From NCBI GenBank assembly GCA_009667805.1, contig CM019066.1:7750001-7814000 (forward strand): a stretch of DNA of 64,000 nucleotides. Direction: 5' to 3'. The notes beneath the pieces were generated by a model, which searched no databases, was not told the origin of the DNA, and worked only from the letters and a program-made list of their open reading frames with translations. Every line of letters begins with the position of its first letter. Position 1 is the stretch's first letter. Source of the stretch: Leptobrachium leishanense (Eukaryota; Chordata; Amphibia; Anura; Megophryidae). Position numbers and translations under genes: made by a program. This document shows, piece by piece, positions 59,832 through 64,000 of the stretch.

Positions 59832-60505
59832 GGGCTCTATTAACTACTTCACGCAAACGTTAACGCGTGCGCAAAAACACATTAACGCACGGGTATAAAC
59901 CCTTTGCGTAGAACGTCGAATTACAATGTCCGTGCAAAAAATGCGCGTTAACGTCTACCGCGGGTGAACCTGCACAAACCCTTTGCAAGCGTAATGTACG
60001 TTGCGCGTCCTATACTTAACATTGTGAGCGCAAATGCATTTGTTCGCTAGTACGTACAATCTATGCGCAAAATTTAACGGACAACGTTTGCACACATAAT
60101 TTTAACGTCTTTGAAAAGCTGGTGGTAACGGCAAATCTGAACGTCCTGGCCGAAACCAAATACACCAGCCCGAAAAAAACAATACAGCAAAGTATAGTTA
60201 CACATTCTACACATACCCAAACAATAAAATTGATAAGTTGTGTGTGTTTTTATTATTGATGCAGCATATATACGCAGATTTATTTTGGCAGGCGCAAAAA
60301 ACTAACGGGAGACAATTGTGGTTCTTAATTCTAATTGGCTGAATTGCGTTAAAAAAACGATTTTGCGCACGTTATTTTTTGACAGATGAAAAAATGCGCA
60401 CGGATTGTAATACCACCATTATTTTTCACGCGTTAACGTTTAACGCTTCGTGCAAAAAAAATTGCGCTGCGCGTGTGCTTTTGCGCGATGAATTTAATAG
60501 AGCCC
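59832..60505. mobile_element. Fam-C copy 3, PIF/Harbinger-like MITE
   Basis: GGGCTCTATTAACTAC on the left and TTTAATAGAGCCC on the right, flanked by TTA at 59829-59831 and 60506-60508. Best-preserved ends of the family; the conserved centre is at about 60115-60330. Confidence 0.85.
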
Positions 60506-60509
60506 TTAG

Positions 60510-63230
60510 CATTTTCTTTTACTTAACACCATAGTAATATCAGTAATATGTGAATCCGGACATTTTTCCTGCAACAGAACACTAAATAAATTGGATTTTT
60601 GGCTTCAGGTGGAATTAAGTTTGCTACTAAATATCCCAAAAATATAATGCTAAGAAGACATGACTGGAAGCCCTGGCAGAATGTAATAAAGCAGTCACTT
60701 TCATACTGCTATAAAATAAATAAAAGAGGAAATCTGCAAGCGCATGCAGATAAACTGGATTTATTTAATCTCCACAATTGTAGCCTTGAATTATTTCCCA
60801 ATGGTAGCTTCACTTTCTTTGTGACTGCACATTTTGCTGTGATGTATGTACAGTAGTTGTCTGTATACCAACTTTTAAACAGAGTCACTTCTGACCATTT
60901 GTGTGCCACCCATGTTGATTTGGCATGGAGAGAGTCCACTTGCTGTGTATCATATGTTTACATGATCTTTTGGGATATATTTTTGGAGTGCTCATTTGTC
61001 ATCAGTAGGTGTCCTACATTCCTACATCCATATCTGGTGCTCCTTCAAACCATAATACCATGTGATCACAGTGACACCCAATCACATCGGCCATTAGGCT
61101 GCTACAGAAGTGGACAGGCCACCACCGGCTTGTCTCACATTAGAAGCAGTCAACACCTGCAATCACAATGCGATCTTGGCATCCCATGGAAAGTATAACC
61201 ACTTCAAAGCATGATGTACCATGACAGCCACTCATCCTCTACTCTACGGATAATTTTTTGTGACTGTCCATGGCACATCATATGGTGAAGGAGTTAAGCA
61301 TGATTTACGACACAACGTTTATCCACCATGACATTTATGATTTTTCTGGTTGAGTCTCACACTCTCTAAAAATACAGGGATGAAAACCAGTAAGTACAGG
61401 AGATTACTAGAAATCAAGCCCAAATTATTTCAAACGAGCACTTGTAAATCTCTGAATAGAACTGGCATTGAGTAATGGTGGAGCACTTAAGGACAGCTGC
61501 GTACCATTAAGGCCACCTGGCGGAACACAAACATGTGAATATATGAGACGGTTCCAAAAAAAGGTAAATCGTTAAATATTTCAAATATGGATAGTATAAA
61601 CCACAGAATTCTAAAAAACATTTTCCTTAAATACTTTATTGGCGGGCGTAGTATAAAAGTACAGACACGCATAATCTGAAGGCCATGTCTGAAATAAATA
61701 CTCAGAGCCCACCATGTTTCTGACACCAAAATCAATAATAACAATGTAACCCAGGCAGCCCAAAGGTCAACTAAATAGGATCGTAAAATGATAAGAGAAG
61801 AAAGAGAGCCAGCAAAGTGAAAGGGTAAAAAAACCAAGGAGGGACCCCTCTAGCCTACCACACACCATGTCAGAGCCCCATCAGCATTTTAGCAATAAAT
61901 CCACAGATGCAATCTCCACCGACTAGGCTTCATTTGCATCCCAAGGGTCTGACAATTTATGAAAGAGAGGTAGGGTGGGGTGCATCTATGAAGTTAGTTC
62001 ATCCATCGGACGCATGTGTTCCACCACCCTAACAATCCTCATCTGCCCCATGAATTCCTGTCTGCTGTTCATGTACTGGACTCTTGTTTTTATGCAGCCT
62101 CCTAACCTGCAAGCTTCCATCCTACATTTTAAATGTGTTGCCCCTCTGCCTACCCGGACGTCCATCTGCCTTTCTTCATTCTCCGATGCTCCAGCCACCA
62201 TTGCCCAAACCTACTCTACTAGTACGAGACTCATAAATGTCAAGTATCAGTCTACTCATTTCTTGTGTTGCCCCTCTTCATACCACCTGCCACCCATCAG
62301 ATCACCTGAAAGCCTTTGTCTTACCACCAATCTCCAAACATGCAAGTCTGCATCTTGCTTGTTACTTATGTTGCTCCCCTGTCTTCGTCTGGATGGTCCT
62401 ATTTAAACTGACTATAAAGGATCTCAAATATCTACAATAAACCATAATTCAAACATCAGTTATTTCAGCTTTTAGACTTGTTTTCCTGTTTTCCTTAATT
62501 ATATACGTACAGTTACCTGTCTTCTTTTGTACCCAATCCGTTTATCAATAAAGATCCCGGTTTACGTCAAAAATGGCTACTTCATTTTCTAAAGAGCTGC
62601 AGATATCCTACGCACCGAGGTTCTCCTTCCACGCCACCCTGAAGCACATCGTAACACCACACACCGTTCTGTATAAAATAACCATACATAACAAAGCAAT
62701 GCACTTTTCGTAAGGTCAAAAATAAAAGCAAATCTAAATAATAAAATGGCAAATCATTCTAAAACTCAATCTGCTCCTTTTGCTCTGCAACAAGAGAAAA
62801 CACTTAATCGAGGGCACGTCGATTAATGCGCGGTATTAAACTGTGAACTATGAATGGCCAAAGATCAAGTTTTTCATGTCACGCTATAATTTTGTATGCC
62901 GATTCCATTTCCTTTTTTATTGCATTGGGAATTGTCATAGAAAAAAATAAAGGAATTACAGAACAAGCTCAAGACATATTTTAGCCCCTGGCGAACATTC
63001 AACTGCTCACCAGACATTGTGTAGCATCTTTCAGACATTATTATATAGTGTAGAATATCTATAATGGCAACCCTCCACCCCCACCAAGAAGTTATTAAAC
63101 ACTGTAAAAAGACTATGGTGGCCTAAATGTTAGGGAGAACCCATAAATATATATATATATATATATAACTAATTATAGTGTGGAGGCTTTTTACCTCACT
63201 TTAAGTCCTCCACCACAACCCTTATATATA
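60510..63230. other. No gene recognised; one small palindrome and weak tandem
   Basis: Mostly AT-rich. 61199-61293 is a short inverted repeat (CCACTTCAAAGCATGATG with CATCATATGGTGAAGG) ending at TTAA. 62108-62400 has three diverged copies of a phrase ending TGTTGCCCCTC about 105-130 bp apart. A plus-strand frame there (61975-62406) has no recognisable domain. TA repeats lie at 63148-63166 and 63222-63242. Confidence 0.35.
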
Positions 63231-63242
63231 TATATATATATA

Positions 63243-64000
63243 CACTATATTGCCAAAAGTATTCGCTCACCCATCCAAATAATCAGAATCCGGTGTTCCA
63301 ATCACTTCCATGGCCACAGGTATATAAAATCAAGCACCTAGGCATGCAGACTGTTTTTACAAACATTTGTGAAAGAATGGGTCGCTCTCAGGAGCTCAGT
63401 GAATTCCAGCGTGGAACTGTGATAGGATGCCACCTGTGCAACAAATCCAGTCATGAAATTTTCTTGCTCCTAAATATGCCACAGTCAACTGTCAGCTGTA
63501 TTATAAGAACGTGGAAGTGTTTGGGAACGACAGCAACTCAGCCACGAAGTGGTAGGCCACGTAAACTGACGGAGCGGGGTCAGCGGATGCTGAGGTGCAT
63601 AGTGCGAAGAGGTCGCCAACTTTCTGCAGAGTCAATCGCTACAGACCTCCAAACTTCATGTGGCCTTCAGATTAGCTCAAGAACAGTGCGCAGAGAGATC
63701 CATGAAATGGATTTCCATGGCCGAGCAGCTGCATCCAAGCCATACATCACCAAGTGCAATGCAAAGCGTCGGATGCAGTGGTGTAAAGCATGCAGTCGCT
63801 GGACTCTAGAGCAGTGGAGATGCGTTCTCTGGAGAGACAAATCGCGCTTCTCCATCTGGCAATCTGATGGACGAGTCTGGGTTTGGCGGTTGCCAGGAGA
63901 ACGATACTTGTCTGACTGCATTGTGCCAAGTGTAAAGTTTGGTGGAGGGGGGATTACACAATATTACTGATTGATGAGAGACATCGGGACCCTGAAAGCA
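63243..64000 (+). mobile_element. Tc1-like transposon, 5' part, cut by the window edge
   Basis: Starts CACTATATTGCCAAAAGTAT directly after TA (63241-63242), a known terminus of one Tc1 lineage in fish and frogs. It differs clearly from the element at 37637. The right end is outside the window. Confidence 0.88.
63377..63970 (+). pseudogene. Tc1-family transposase, N-terminal two-thirds, damaged
   Basis: A DDE transposase. The ATG at 63377 ([13 protein letters not shown]) is chosen because it matches the usual family start; the open frame extends 28 codons further upstream without support. Residues 1-110 form the paired-type DNA-binding part (HTH with [11 protein letters not shown], then [13 protein letters not shown]). 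LWRDKSRFS holds the first catalytic aspartate, but the next residue, normally glutamate, is lysine. [15 protein letters not shown] follows. After FGGGG the expected MVWG box is lost and the frame stops at 63968-63970, consistent with a small deletion or frameshift. The second aspartate and the glutamate would lie beyond; probably dead. Confidence 0.88.

Noticed and set aside
61975..62406. 143-residue plus-strand frame
   Set aside because: Cysteine-, serine- and leucine-rich with no domain; it covers a weak tandem phrase (TGTTGCCCCTC) and looks like an AT/CT-rich chance frame.

Overview
This window looks like non-coding, repeat-dense nuclear DNA from a vertebrate, most likely a frog or another amphibian. 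The evidence is the mix of repeats: Tc1/mariner transposons, a Tx1/L1-type LINE, CR1- and L2-type LINEs, a tRNA-headed SINE, many hAT- and PIF/Harbinger-type non-autonomous elements, and short elements bounded by TTAA. No intact host gene, rRNA or tRNA gene was recognised. Apart from one weak exon candidate (7147-7518, minus strand), every protein-like segment belongs to a decayed transposable element. The species call is inference from repeat style only. In what follows, Fam-A to Fam-F are working names for repeat families seen more than once or described here: Fam-A has ends CAGGGTTATTCAAAGAG (ten copies); Fam-B has ends GGCTAGGGTCAGAC (four copies); Fam-C has ends GGGCTCTATTA (three copies); Fam-D is a CpG-rich relative of C; Fam-E is about 470 bp with TTAA-type ends near CCCCTTCACT (three long copies); Fam-F is hAT-like with ends TAGGGATGTGCAC and carries a minisatellite (two copies).

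Layout. 1-13.7 kb holds Fam-A copies 1-6, Fam-B copies 1-2, Fam-C copy 1, Fam-D, Fam-E copy 1, an L2-type LINE fragment and a GC-rich hairpin element. 13.7-16.7 kb is a tandem satellite of about 98 bp units, split by Fam-F copy 1, which contains a 1.75-kb array of an 18-bp unit. 17.2-21.5 kb is one Fam-E copy broken by three independent insertions. 26.3-30.2 kb is a degenerate LINE interrupted by a hAT-like element with an exact 8-bp target-site duplication; its 3' part holds a 39-bp minisatellite, and Fam-A copy 8 sits in its tail. 32.0-34.1 kb has a hAT-like element, a 259-bp TTAA-ended element and a decayed Tc1 fragment.

37.4-47.4 kb is the most layered part. A Fam-A copy was hit by a Tc1 transposon with TA duplications, and that Tc1 was in turn hit by a 5'-truncated CR1 LINE. 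Separately, the same Fam-A copy was hit by a 5.7-kb L1/Tx1 element on the minus strand. 47.5-48.8 kb is Fam-F copy 2. 49.0-50.3 kb is Fam-E copy 2 with a Fam-A insertion. 50.6-51.5 kb is a candidate solo LTR. 54.8-55.7 kb is a hAT element. 57.2-58.9 kb is a 42-bp satellite split by insertions. 59.2-60.5 kb has Fam-B and Fam-C copies. The window ends inside another Tc1-like transposon at 63243.

The genes here do not act together as a pathway; the biology is the insertion history. Target-site duplications date many layers relative to each other. All transposase and reverse-transcriptase frames seen carry stops, frameshifts or truncations, so none looks active, although the window edge hides the end of the last one. 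Stretches not listed are ordinary AT-rich DNA in which I see no feature.
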